Positions 28,860 to 37,638 of a stretch of 64,000 bases of DNA are shown in pieces. Every line of letters starts with the position of its first letter. Positions within the stretch are counted from its first letter, which is position 1. The DNA is from CAYMAZ01 sp964428185 (GTDB taxonomy: Bacteria > Bacteroidota > Bacteroidia > Bacteroidales > DTU049), in assembly GCA_964428185.1 (NCBI GenBank), contig CAYRXH010000002.1, positions 1-64,000 of the forward strand, in the 5' to 3' direction. Below the pieces are notes generated by a model. That model ran no database searches. It saw only the letters and a program-made list of their open reading frames with translations, and was not told the DNA's origin. The translations under genes were made by a program, and so were the position numbers.

Positions 28860-28903
28860 TTCGTTTTATCCTCTTTTGAATTTTATATTATTGAATTTGT
28901 TTA

Positions 28904-29341
28904 CTAAAAAGGGGCATTGCCGGTTACTTTTATACCCATGCTTCGTGCTGTACCGGCGACCATTTTCATGGCTGATTCAACGGTGAAGCAGTTTAGGTCA
29001 TTCATTTTGTCTTCAGCAATTACTTTCACCTGATCCCATGAAACAGTTCCAATCTTATTTCTGTTTGGTTCTGCTGATCCTTTGCCCAGTTTTGTTGCTT
29101 CAAGCAGCTGAACAGGCACCGGTGGCGATTTTAAAATGAAATCAAATGATTTGTCGCTGTAAACTGTAATAATTGCAGGAATTACTTTTCCCGGTTTATC
29201 CTGAGTACGTGCGTTAAACTGTTTGCAAAACTCCATGATATTCACACCCTTGGCTCCCAAAGCAGGACCTACTGGAGGTGAAGGGTTTGCTGATCCGCCC
29301 TTGATTTGCAATTTAATGATTGCACTTACTTGTTTTGCCAT
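28904..29341 (-). CDS. rplK: Ribosomal protein uL11
   Basis: This protein binds the GTPase-associated centre of 23S rRNA. The 145-residue sequence has the proline-rich N-terminal motif NPSPPVGPALGAKGVNIMEF and the C-terminal RNA-binding domain with GTARSMGIKV. It follows nusG by 24 nt. The call is secure. Confidence 0.98.
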   Translation of the reverse strand: MAKQVSAIIKLQIKGGSANPSPPVGPALGAKGVNIMEFCKQFNARTQDKPGKVIPAIITVYSDKSFDFILKSPPVPVQLLEATKLGKGSAEPNRNKIGTVSWDQVKVIAEDKMNDLNCFTVESAMKMVAGTARSMGIKVTGNAPF

Positions 29342-29365
29342 TGTATATAAGTTTTATTCGTTTTG

Positions 29366-29908
29366 TTATTCTTTTTCTACTTGAAGAAATCCGAGCTCAA
29401 GAGGTGTCTTGCGTCCGAATATTTTTACCATTACTTTCAGTTTTTTCTTTTCTTCATTGACCTCTTCAATGATTCCTGTAAAACTGTTGAAAGGACCATC
29501 AGTCACTTTTACTGTCTCTCCTACAATGAATGGTTCATTCAGTTCTTCATCCTTATCAAGAAGTTCGTCCATTTGCCCGAGAATGCGTCTGACTTCTGCA
29601 GGGCGCATAGGTACCGGTTCGCCTTTGGTTCCCAAAAAACCCATGACACCAGGAATACCTCTGATAATATGAATAATTTCACCACTGAGGATTGCCTCTA
29701 TAAGAACATAACCGGGAAAATAATTCTTTTCCTGACTGATTTTTTTGCCCTTACGGATTTGATACACCTTTTCTGTAGGCACAAGAACCTGAGTAACAAC
29801 GTTTTGCAGGCCGAGTCTTGAGATTTCATTCTCAATGTACTGCTTTACCTTTTTTTCGCTGCCACTGATAGCTCTGACAACATACCATTTTAATGCACTT
29901 TCACTCAT
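29366..29908 (-). CDS. nusG: Transcription termination/antitermination factor NusG
   Basis: NusG binds the beta' clamp of RNA polymerase and links transcription to Rho or the ribosome. The protein of about 180 residues has the NGN domain (KWYVVRAISGSEKKVKQYI; FPGYVLIEA; GIPGVMGFLG) and a C-terminal KOW domain (VGETVKVTDGPFNSFTGIIE). The ORF can also start nine bases earlier (29917); the ATG giving MSESALKWYV was chosen because it matches the usual NusG N-terminus. It sits between secE and rplK, the classical arrangement. Confidence 0.96.
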   Translation of the reverse strand: MSESALKWYVVRAISGSEKKVKQYIENEISRLGLQNVVTQVLVPTEKVYQIRKGKKISQEKNYFPGYVLIEAILSGEIIHIIRGIPGVMGFLGTKGEPVPMRPAEVRRILGQMDELLDKDEELNEPFIVGETVKVTDGPFNSFTGIIEEVNEEKKKLKVMVKIFGRKTPLELGFLQVEKE

Positions 29909-29938
29909 TGTTAGCAATCTCCCCTGTGTGTGGCTAAT

Positions 29939-30127
29939 TTAAACTCCGTACCATAAGTTCATTCCGTTCTGAAAAATGATATCCATGAGCAGAACCACCA
30001 ATGCTATAATTATTGATGCTATGGATACGACTATTGAGCTGCTTTGCAGTTCTGACCATGTGGGCCATGAAACTTTATTTTTCATTTCATCGACCACATC
30101 GGCTACATATCGTCTGAGTTTTTTCAT
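29939..30127 (-). CDS. secE: Protein translocase subunit SecE
   Basis: SecE is the small essential subunit of the SecYEG inner-membrane channel. The 62-residue protein has the short form with an amphipathic N-terminal segment ending in the conserved VSWPTWSELQSS motif, followed by one membrane helix (SSIVVSIASIIIALVVLLMDIIF). It lies between tRNA-Trp and nusG, as in many bacteria. Its small size and gene order support the call. Confidence 0.93.
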   Translation of the reverse strand: MKKLRRYVADVVDEMKNKVSWPTWSELQSSSIVVSIASIIIALVVLLMDIIFQNGMNLWYGV

Positions 30128-30148
30128 ATTTCTTTTTCAGTGATTTAG

Positions 30149-30221
30149 CGCGGGCGGAAGGACTCGAACCCTCAGCCTATGGTTTTGGAGACCACCACTC
30201 TACCAGTTGAGCTACACCCGC
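30149..30221 (-). tRNA. tRNA-Trp (CCA)
   Basis: The minus strand folds with acceptor stem GCGGGTG / CGCCCGC, anticodon stem TGGT / ACCA around anticodon CCA, and a T-loop TTCGAGT. It lies between tuf and secE, a placement seen in many bacteria. The 3' CCA is not encoded. Confidence 0.94.
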
Positions 30222-30266
30222 CAGAAACCAAGAAAGAGCCATGCTCTTTCCTGAATTGAGGTGAGA

Positions 30267-31454
30267 TTAATCAATAATTTCAATGACCTGTCCTGCACCT
30301 ACTGTGCGACCACCTTCACGGATTGCAAAACGCAGGTTTTTGTTCAATGCGATTTCAGCAATCAGTTTTACATGAATAGTGAGGTTGTCACCGGGCATAA
30401 CCATTTCAACTCCGTCTGGAAGATGAATTTCACCGGTTACGTCAGTGGTGCGGAAGTAGAACTGAGGACGATATTTGTTCTGGAAAGGAGTGTGGCGTCC
30501 ACCTTCTTCTTTCTTCAGAATATAAACTTCAGCTTTAAAATCTTTATGAGGTTTTACAGATCCTTGTTTTGCAACAACCATTCCTCTGCGGATTTCGTCT
30601 TTGTCAATACCTCTGAGCAAAAGACCAACGTTGTCACCTGCTTCACCACGGTCAAGAATCTTACGGAACATTTCAACACCAGTTACAACTGATTTTAGTT
30701 TTTCAGCTCCAAAACCAATGATATCTACAGGATCACCTGAGTTGATAACACCTGTTTCAATTCTTCCGGTTGCAACTGTTCCACGTCCTGTAATTGAAAA
30801 GACATCTTCAACGGGCATCAGGAAATCCTTATCACGGTCACGTTCGGGTGTTGGGATATATGTATCAACAGCATCCATCAATTCTAAAATTTTGTCAACC
30901 CACTTTGGTTCTTTGTTGAGGCCACCAAGAGCTGATCCCTGAATAACAGGTGCATTATCTCCATCAAATCCGTAGAATGTTAACAGTTCACGAATATCCA
31001 TTTCAACCAGTTCAAGTAGTTCCGGGTCATCAACAAGGTCAACTTTGTTCATAAATACGACAAGTTTAGGAACACCAACCTGCCGAGCAAGAAGGATATG
31101 TTCTCTTGTCTGAGGCATAGGACCATCAGTAGCTGCAACAACGAGTATTGCACCGTCCATCTGGGCAGCACCTGTAACCATGTTCTTAACATAGTCAGCG
31201 TGACCGGGACAGTCAACATGTGCATAGTGACGGGCAGCTGTCTGATACTCAACATGCGCAGTGTTAATAGTAATACCCCTTTCTTTTTCTTCAGGAGCGT
31301 TGTCAATCGAGTCAAAGGAACGGAATTCGGAAAGACCCTTTTCTGCAAGAATTAATGTGATGGCTGCAGTAAGAGTGGTCTTGCCATGATCAACGTGTCC
31401 GATAGTACCTATGTTCACGTGTTCCTTATCTCGTACGAATTTTTCTTTTGCCAT
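30267..31454 (-). CDS. tuf: Translation elongation factor Tu
   Basis: EF-Tu is the GTPase that delivers aminoacyl-tRNA to the ribosome. The 395-residue protein has G1 GHVDHGKTT, G3 DCPGHADYVKNM, G4 NKVDLVDD and the C-terminal domains with FSITGRGTVATGRIE. It follows the four-tRNA cluster and precedes tRNA-Trp-secE-nusG, matching the tufB neighbourhood of E. coli (thrU-tyrU-glyT-thrT-tufB). The call is secure. Confidence 0.99.
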   Translation of the reverse strand: MAKEKFVRDKEHVNIGTIGHVDHGKTTLTAAITLILAEKGLSEFRSFDSIDNAPEEKERGITINTAHVEYQTAARHYAHVDCPGHADYVKNMVTGAAQMDGAILVVAATDGPMPQTREHILLARQVGVPKLVVFMNKVDLVDDPELLELVEMDIRELLTFYGFDGDNAPVIQGSALGGLNKEPKWVDKILELMDAVDTYIPTPERDRDKDFLMPVEDVFSITGRGTVATGRIETGVINSGDPVDIIGFGAEKLKSVVTGVEMFRKILDRGEAGDNVGLLLRGIDKDEIRRGMVVAKQGSVKPHKDFKAEVYILKKEEGGRHTPFQNKYRPQFYFRTTDVTGEIHLPDGVEMVMPGDNLTIHVKLIAEIALNKNLRFAIREGGRTVGAGQVIEIID

Positions 31455-31505
31455 ATGTTTTTATTTTAGGTTAATAAAATATAGTTCGTCTAAAAAAAAT
31501 TTCAG

Positions 31506-31577
31506 AGCCATTGATGAGATTTGAACTCATGACCCCTTCCTTACCAAGGAAGTGCTCTACCCCTGAGCTACAACGGC
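31506..31577 (-). tRNA. tRNA-Thr (GGT)
   Basis: The minus strand folds with acceptor stem GCCGTTG / CAATGGC, anticodon stem CTTCC / GGAAG around anticodon GGT, and T-loop TTCAAAT. It is the last of four tRNAs before tuf. Confidence 0.93.
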
Positions 31578-31585
31578 TTTGCATG

Positions 31586-31658
31586 AGCGGAAGACGGGAT
31601 TCGAACCCGCCACCTAAAGCTTGGAAGGCTTTCGCTCTACCAAATGAGCTACTTCCGC
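31586..31658 (-). tRNA. tRNA-Gly (TCC)
   Basis: The minus strand folds with acceptor stem GCGGAAG / CTTCCGC, anticodon stem AAAGC / GCTTT around anticodon TCC, and T-arm GCGGGTTCGAATCCCGT. Confidence 0.94.
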
Positions 31659-31670
31659 TAATTTTCTGAG

Positions 31671-31752
31671 TGGGGAGAGAAGGATTCGAACCTCCGAAGG
31701 CGTCGCCAACAGATTTACAGTCTGCCCCATTTAACCACTCTGGAATCTCCCC
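31671..31752 (-). tRNA. tRNA-Tyr (GTA)
   Basis: The minus strand folds with acceptor stem GGGGAGA / TCTCCCC, anticodon stem CAGA / TCTG around anticodon GTA, and a long class II variable arm of about 13 nt, as expected for bacterial tRNA-Tyr. Confidence 0.94.
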
Positions 31753-31759
31753 CTGTTTG

Positions 31760-31833
31760 AGCCGATGGAGGGATTCGAACCCCCGACCAGCTGATTACAA
31801 ATCAGCTGCTCTGGCCAGCTGAGCTACATCGGC
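31760..31833 (-). tRNA. tRNA-Thr (TGT)
   Basis: The minus strand folds with acceptor stem GCCGATG / CATCGGC, anticodon stem GCTGA / TCAGC around anticodon TGT, and T-loop TTCGAAT. It is the first gene of the tRNA-tuf-rpo operon. Confidence 0.94.
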
Positions 31834-31903
31834 TTTTCTCCTCAAAGAACGCAAACCCTTGACCATCACCGTGTTTCATGTTTAGGGCCAAAAATTCGGA
31901 CTG

Positions 31904-31934
31904 CAAAAATAGTAAGTATTTCTGATATGACAAA
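31904..31934 (-). promoter_or_regulatory. Promoter of the tRNA-tuf-rpo operon
   Basis: On the minus strand a TTTG (-33) is followed after 19 nt by TATTTTTG (-7). This is the best full match to the Bacteroidota promoter consensus in the window. It lies about 70 nt upstream of the first tRNA of the operon. Confidence 0.7.
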
Positions 31935-31993
31935 AATATTTTGCCTTTTTTTGTGTTTTTCAGAAAAAATTCATTGCGATTGCTCTCTTCTGT

Positions 31994-33223
31994 TTATTTT
32001 GAACTCAGATTGCTTACATATAAACGTTTGTAAGCATCTCCATAATATTGCTTATACAAAAAGAAAAGATTTCCGTTGTAAAATCTGATATTTTCAATGT
32101 GTGAGTATCCACTTAGTTTTGTTTCTTCTCCTGCTTCACCTGTCTCTATGTTAATCGGGACAATATATGTCGTGCTTTTTCTGATGATTGATGTGTAAAA
32201 CATATCCTTAACAGGATCATAATAAAAATCACCTGACCATTGCTTGTCTTTTATAAACTGCATCTCTGTTTCATCGGTCAGTGAGCCCGTTAAACCTGAA
32301 TAATGCTAAATATTACCTGTGATACAATTAAATACAAGTACTTCTGAATCCCGCACAAATACAGGTGCCTGTATGGGTTTGAAAAATATCTGACTTGCAA
32401 AGCGATTATCAAATTCTTTGCCGTCAAAAAATGCACCCCATGACATCATTTCAATTCCTTCATCATTAATATATGTCTTGAATTCTTCAGCATTCCTTTT
32501 CTCGTTTTTCCATGAATAATAGCTTAGTATCTGGTTGTTATAGTAATATTTCTTGAGCAGAAGAGTGTATAGAGTGGCAGCAAAAGAATTTCTTGCAGTA
32601 TTAATAATTGATGCATCAATTGCTTCAGAAAAGCTGAACAGACTGTCCCTGAAAAAAATCTGATGTCCGTTACCGTTCAGTACAATATAACAATAATTAT
32701 CCGGATCCTGATAGAGTCCGCCGTTGTTTTCAATTTCTTGTTCAGCCAGTTTTTCTCCTGCAGTTGAAAACATTATAAGATATTGTCTTGAAAACATTCT
32801 GTTTTTATATGCCACAGCCAGAATATTGCCATCCATTATCCGATAATCTGTAATAAAATATTGATCTTCAGGGTTGATACACCTGATTTGTTCAGCCCAT
32901 ACACTAAACTCCGGAAGTACTTTTGATGACTTTGAAAGGAGTACAGTAGAATGTCCTGTTTGATTTGGCTTCACTGTTATTGAATCTGATGAATAACTGA
33001 TATGCGAAATGCTTAAGACACATGGTGTATGATGAATTCTGAGGCTAAAATTTCCTGAATAATCGCTGACAGTCCCTGATGTGGTTCCTTCAATGAAGAT
33101 ATTAGCTCCCTGCAAAGGTTGCATGCTGGCTGAATCAATAACTGTTCCCGTGAATATGAATGTCTGGGAAAAACACATGGAATGCAATAAAATTATTCCT
33201 AAAATCAGTATAAGTTTCTTCAT
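31994..33223 (-). pseudogene. Carboxypeptidase-like regulatory domain protein, interrupted by an in-frame TAG
   Basis: The first part (32306-33223, 305 residues) has a signal peptide (residues 1-20), then a carboxypeptidase-D-like regulatory domain (FTGTVIDSASMQPLQGANIF) and a repeat-rich region that may be a beta-propeller. It stops at a TAG at 32306-32308. The same reading frame continues directly as HYSGLTGSLTDETEMQFIKD and runs to 31994 with no further stop, giving about 409 residues if the TAG is read through. This is a single substitution, not a frameshift. It could be a recent nonsense mutation, a sequence error or, less likely, recoding. It is the last gene of the sigma-factor operon, 2 nt after the gene upstream. 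The function is unknown; export to the periplasm or surface is expected. Confidence 0.75.
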
Positions 33224-33225
33224 GG

Positions 33226-34273
33226 CTATTGTGCATTTAGGATTTTTAATTTTATCTGTATGGCAATGTCTGAAAAAGGACTTTGTTCAGAAAGCATGCT
33301 TTCTATGAGGGTCAGAGCCTCAATGGTGTTCCCTTCCTGATGGAACATGTATAGTTTATGAAGGCGGGATTCATGATAAAATGTCCTGAATGTCGAATGT
33401 TCACAATGATGAAAATAGGAAAATGCTGTTTCATATCGCCCAAGCTGAAATAATATGAGTCCTTTGTAATAGATTCCGTTTTCATCATCAGGTCGCTGAT
33501 TGAGTAAAATATCGGTTAGCCTGAGCGCTTCTTTCAGATGCCCTGATTCCATAAATATTGAAATTTTTTTTCATGTAGTCAAGATATGCAATGGTGTCTT
33601 GCATAAGAAATGTTTCATGAAGCCTGACTGCATCCTGGTTTTCATATTTAGCCTCAAGTCCGGTAAGTGTAGGAAGTAGCAGGGGGTTATTTTTTTCATA
33701 TATGGAAGTGAAATCAAAAAATTTATATTGACCGTAATTGACAGAAGGGAAACTTGAATAATGTGGAACAGTTGGACTAAAATCCGGAATAGTCAGTCTG
33801 TCTGATGAGATTGCTTTCATAGGCTGCATTTCAGAACATGCTGGTTTGTTCATGCAAGTATTGTATGGACGTGAATGTTGATTGGTAATTTTAAAGTTCT
33901 CAGTTTCACTTTGAGCATCACTCACAATATTGCTCACTGAATGAGTGATGATTTTTCCTTCAGAAGAATATTCCTTGTGCATTTGCTCAAATGAGGAGCG
34001 AAGGATGTGAATGAATATTATACCTGTTGTTGCAGCAGCAACCAAACCTGTAATGGCAGCTGCTTTGATAGGTAGCGTAAGTGCAATCCAAGTTGTTTTA
34101 AGAATAAGAAATCTGAGTTTAAAACGAATTCTGGGAATTCTGGATACACTCCAGGGAAATAAACTGAATCCTTCTGATGCATCCCTGCTGAAATCATCGT
34201 CATCAATCATGTTTATTCTGTATTGAATGAATCCAAGAAATGGCAACATACATTTATAATTGTTATTTTTCAT
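33226..34273 (-). pseudogene. Membrane-anchored TPR protein, frameshifted in an A8 run
   Basis: Two overlapping reading frames (33488-34273 and 33226-33552) make one protein. The first frame ends its sensible sequence at AYLDYMKKN; if one A is removed from the run of eight A residues near 33560 the sequence goes on as KKISIFMESGHLKEALRLTD in the second frame. The joined product has about 348 residues: a cytoplasmic N-terminus, one membrane helix (about 62-90, rich in Ala/Ile/Val), a low-complexity linker and at least two TPR-like repeats at the C-terminus. It overlaps the sigma factor gene by 11 nt, so it is a candidate anti-sigma or signalling partner; no known anti-sigma motif is visible. 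The shift may be mutation, sequencing error or slippage at the A8. Confidence 0.7.
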
Positions 34274-34850
34274 TGTTGTTTTCTGTGACTTTGTAAAGAC
34301 TGATTCTCAGATTTCTCTTCCCGTTCTGTATATGGCTTTTTACTTCACTGAGGGAGTATCCGGTATGGGATGAAACATCGTTATAGCTGAGGTGTTCAAG
34401 ATAAAAGAGCCGGATGCATTTCTGCTGTTCAGGTTTGAGCTTTGAAAGAAGATGATTCAATGTATGAATTAAAGTTTCGGTTGTGTGTTGTGGATCTGAT
34501 TCTGATGTATAAGTTTCAGATGCAATAGTCTCGGCAATAAGATCAACAAAGTATGGTTTCTTTTTTCTCAAAATCATCAGACAATGGTTGTTACAGTATG
34601 TGTGGAGCCAGGCTCTGAAACATTCTATCTGGTATTTTCGGATATCAGATATCAGTCGTTCAAATATTGCCATTGTTTCATCTTCAGCAGTATTGAAGTC
34701 TTTCAGGTATTTCAGGAAGAGACCGAAAACAAGCCGGGCATATCTGTTATACAGGATGCCAAGAACAGCAGGATTGCCCGATTCAATGAACCGGGCAATG
34801 ACTGCTTCGTCACTGAGATCTTTGAGCCTGTTATTCCCTGTGAGCTTCAT
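34263..34850 (-). CDS. ECF-type RNA polymerase sigma factor
   Basis: The 195-residue protein has the two-domain layout of an ECF sigma factor. Region 2 spans about residues 20-95 (VLGILYNRYARLVFGLFLKY; FRAWLHTYCNN) and region 4 about 135-190 (LKPEQQKCIRLFYLEHLSYN; a helix-turn-helix ending in SEVKSHIQNGKRNL). It directs RNA polymerase to a small regulon in answer to an envelope signal. It lies 2 nt downstream of a TonB-plug protein gene and overlaps the membrane TPR gene downstream, so these partners may form its signalling chain. Confidence 0.9.
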   Translation of the reverse strand: MKLTGNNRLKDLSDEAVIARFIESGNPAVLGILYNRYARLVFGLFLKYLKDFNTAEDETMAIFERLISDIRKYQIECFRAWLHTYCNNHCLMILRKKKPYFVDLIAETIASETYTSESDPQHTTETLIHTLNHLLSKLKPEQQKCIRLFYLEHLSYNDVSSHTGYSLSEVKSHIQNGKRNLRISLYKVTENNNEK

Positions 34851-34852
34851 CT

Positions 34853-35632
34853 TTATTTATTCATAAGTTCTCTTGAGCGTTCTTTTGACAACCAACTGAA
34901 ATATCCTTCTGATTCAATAATGATGACACCACCGGTAAAGTCTCCGTATTTTGCTGGAATTCCTCCCGAATATACTGTCATATTTCCAATTCCCCGCGTG
35001 GGAATCATGGCTGTTGTATTCACCATTTTCACACCATCAACAATATACACTGCATCATTGGCCCGTGAACCTCTGAAGTGGATTTCTCTCTGATCTTCTG
35101 AAGAGTAGATGTCACTTGTTGTAGCAGTAAGCAGCATATTGAAATTGCTTGAACCAGGGATTTTTTTTGCGACAATCATGTCCATGGTTTTCTTTGATGG
35201 ATCTTCTGCATCTACAAGATCTTTTTCCCAAGTGATATAAACCGTTGGCAAATTGTTGCCCTGAGGGAGTTGTACTTGCTTGATATAGGTAATTTTGTCA
35301 GCATCAACAATGACCCCGACAGTTTCAACTTCTCCGTAACCAATAAGTGAGGCTGTAACAATGAAGGTTCCCACCGGGACAGGTTTCATCCTGAAGTATC
35401 CGTCGAAATCAGCAACTGTACCTACCAGTATTGTTCCGTCAATTTTAATATAGACATTTGCCAGCGGAACTGGGTCTCCTGTTTCTGCATCAATGATTTG
35501 TCCGTGAATTTCTCCGCTGCTCTGTGAATATAATGAAGGAGTGTACAGAACAAGACAAGTGATAAACAGATAATGTAAAATTGAAATTTGAATGGGAAGT
35601 CTGAACTTTTTCATAAGGCATTTGGTTTTCAT
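34853..35632 (-). CDS. Carboxypeptidase-like regulatory plus TonB plug domain protein without a barrel
   Basis: The protein of about 260 residues has a signal peptide, a carboxypeptidase-D-like regulatory domain (GEIHGQIIDAETGDPVPLAN; YFRMKPVPVGTFIVTASLIG) and a TonB-receptor plug domain (REIHFRGSRANDAVYIVDGV; IPAKYGDFTGGVIIIES). It ends about where a receptor barrel would begin, and the sequence stops cleanly with no barrel relic downstream. It is the first gene of the sigma-factor operon. Standing alone, the plug may act in signalling or complex assembly at the outer membrane. Starts at 35650, 35632 and 35614 are all possible; the last gives the most compact signal peptide. Confidence 0.75.
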   Translation of the reverse strand: MKTKCLMKKFRLPIQISILHYLFITCLVLYTPSLYSQSSGEIHGQIIDAETGDPVPLANVYIKIDGTILVGTVADFDGYFRMKPVPVGTFIVTASLIGYGEVETVGVIVDADKITYIKQVQLPQGNNLPTVYITWEKDLVDAEDPSKKTMDMIVAKKIPGSSNFNMLLTATTSDIYSSEDQREIHFRGSRANDAVYIVDGVKMVNTTAMIPTRGIGNMTVYSGGIPAKYGDFTGGVIIIESEGYFSWLSKERSRELMNK

Positions 35633-35840
35633 GTTTTCATAGGGATGCATCAGTTTTTGTTTTTCACAAGTCTGTTGTTCAATTTATTCTTAAAGTTATA
35701 ATTATTCATAACCAAAGACAACAAACATCAAACAAAAGGTAGAGATGAAGCAGTTTGTGGTAGAAGCTGAAAAAGAGTTTTATTTAAATTCATAGGTGTT
35801 TTTATAAGAAAAAATGTAATTTTACAAAAAAGAAGCATGT

Positions 35841-36689
35841 ATGGACAGAGTGGGATCTGTTGATAAACTTCAGAGAATTGCATTTGATATACGCATAAGC
35901 GTTATTCATTCGCTGGCTGCGGCAGGTTCAGGACATCTGGGTGGATCCCTTGGTCTTGCAGATGTTTTTACGGTATTGTATTTTCAAGTTTTAAACCATA
36001 AACCTTCCTGTCCTGATTGGGAACATCGCGACAGACTCATATTGTCTGTGGGTCATCTGGCTCCTTTACTTTATGCTACTCTGGCAAAGTCAGGGTATTT
36101 TAATGAATCTGAGCTCTCTACCCTCAGACAGCTTGATTCACGATTGCAAGGTCATCCTAGCAAGGAGTTCGGATTGCCGGGGATTGAAATATCCTCTGGA
36201 AGTCTTGGACAGGGACTATCGGTATCTGTGGGGATTGCTCTGGCTGCAAGAATGGACAACAGGAATATGCATGTGTATACTGTCATGGGTGATGGTGAAT
36301 TGCAGGAAGGCAGTGTATGGGAAGCGGCAATGAGTGCTGGCTTTTACAAGCTTGATAACCTGATTGCCATTGTTGACAGAAACTACAAACAGATAGACGG
36401 AGATACTGAGCAGGTGATGGCGCTTGAACCCCTATCTGCCAAATGGCAATCTTTCGGATGGGAGTGTTTCAGTTGTAATGGAAATAATATCAGGGAGTTA
36501 ACAGACGTTTTTGCCAAAATGAAATCTGTGAAAGGCAAGCCTTGTGTGTTGTTGGCAAGGACGGTGATGGGAAAAGGAATTCCATCAATCGAAAACAATC
36601 ATCTTTGGCATGGAAAAGCTCCAGATACAATGCAGATTAAGCAATTCATAAAAGAACTTGAGGATTATGCCCATGAAGGAAATCATTAA
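35841..36689 (+). CDS. Transketolase, N-terminal subunit
   Basis: This is the thiamine-diphosphate-binding half of a split transketolase, which moves two-carbon units between sugar phosphates in the pentose phosphate pathway. The 282-residue protein carries the TPP motif from GDGELQEGSVWEAAM to the N of IVDRN, plus GSGHLGGSLGLADV near the N-terminus. The second subunit is encoded directly downstream with overlapping ends, so both are made from one message. Split transketolases are common in archaea and some bacteria. A sugar-specific variant such as the apulose pathway enzyme cannot be ruled out, but no pathway genes lie nearby. Confidence 0.92.
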   Translation: MDRVGSVDKLQRIAFDIRISVIHSLAAAGSGHLGGSLGLADVFTVLYFQVLNHKPSCPDWEHRDRLILSVGHLAPLLYATLAKSGYFNESELSTLRQLDSRLQGHPSKEFGLPGIEISSGSLGQGLSVSVGIALAARMDNRNMHVYTVMGDGELQEGSVWEAAMSAGFYKLDNLIAIVDRNYKQIDGDTEQVMALEPLSAKWQSFGWECFSCNGNNIRELTDVFAKMKSVKGKPCVLLARTVMGKGIPSIENNHLWHGKAPDTMQIKQFIKELEDYAHEGNH

Positions 36690-37638
36690 ATATAGGGAAA
36701 TTATTCCAACGAAGGTAGGTTTTGCCCGAGGTCTTGTGAGCGCTGGCAGAAACAATCCTGAACTGGTTTGTCTGGGAACTGATATAACTTCATCAGTTGG
36801 AATGGATGGTTTTGCTTCTGAATTTCCAGATCGGTTTTTTTCAATTGGTATTGCGGAACAGAATGCAACAGGGGTGGCTGCCGGAATGGCATTAATGAAA
36901 AAAATACCCGTTTTTTCAACCTATGGTGTTTTTTCTGCATTCAGAGCTGCAGACCAGATCAGGGTCTCTGTCTGTTACAATAATTTGCATGTAATTATCG
37001 GAGGAGCTCATGCCGGAGTATCAGTAGGGGCAGATGGTGCAACACATCAGGCACTCGAAGATATTGCTGTTATGAGAGTATTGCCGAACATGACTGTTTT
37101 ATCACCTTGTGATGCAACTCAGACAGAAAAAGCTGTTCTTGAAGCAGTTGAAAATATCAACGGACCAGTATATATCAGGTATGGTCGGGATGGGGTTCCC
37201 GATTTTACAAGTCCGGATCAGATTTTTGAAGTTGGAAAGGGGCAAATTTTAAAGTCTGGCAAGGATGTTTGCATAATTGCAACCGGTCATTTGACATGGC
37301 ATGCACTTGTCGCTGCAGATCAGTTGGCAGACTCAGGTATTCGTGCAATGGTTGTTAATATTCATACAATTAAACCTCTTGACAGGGAACTTGTGCTGAG
37401 TGCTGCTGAATATTGTGGTGCAGTGGTTTGCTGTGAAGAGCATCAGATGGCTTGTGGTCTTGGATCAACTGTTGCAGAAGTTCTGAGTCAGCATTATCCA
37501 GTACCAGTTGGTTTTGTTGGAGTCAATGATACTTTCGGTGAATCCGGTCGCCCTGCTGAACTGATGGAAAGATACGGATTGACTGATAAGGCAATTGTTA
37601 GTAAAGTATTGAATGTGCTGAAAATGAAACGAAAATGA
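36667..37638 (+). CDS. Transketolase, C-terminal subunit
   Basis: This is the pyrimidine-binding and C-terminal half of the split transketolase. The catalytic glutamate lies in FFSIGIAEQNATGVAAGMAL. The C-terminal domain follows (about residues 190-320; DVCIIATGHLTWHALVAADQ). Start codons at 36667 and 36673 are both ATG; a TTG at 36658 is also in frame. Any of these overlaps the upstream gene by 17-32 nt, which supports translational coupling of the two halves. The downstream VanY-like peptidase overlaps the stop codon (ATGA). Confidence 0.92.
   Translation: MPMKEIIKYREIIPTKVGFARGLVSAGRNNPELVCLGTDITSSVGMDGFASEFPDRFFSIGIAEQNATGVAAGMALMKKIPVFSTYGVFSAFRAADQIRVSVCYNNLHVIIGGAHAGVSVGADGATHQALEDIAVMRVLPNMTVLSPCDATQTEKAVLEAVENINGPVYIRYGRDGVPDFTSPDQIFEVGKGQILKSGKDVCIIATGHLTWHALVAADQLADSGIRAMVVNIHTIKPLDRELVLSAAEYCGAVVCCEEHQMACGLGSTVAEVLSQHYPVPVGFVGVNDTFGESGRPAELMERYGLTDKAIVSKVLNVLKMKRK

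Noticed and set aside
32306..32308. TAG as a pyrrolysine codon or a genome-wide code change
   Set aside because: Other genes here use TAG as an ordinary stop (for example the stop at the end of protein B), no pylTS genes are seen, and only one internal TAG occurs.
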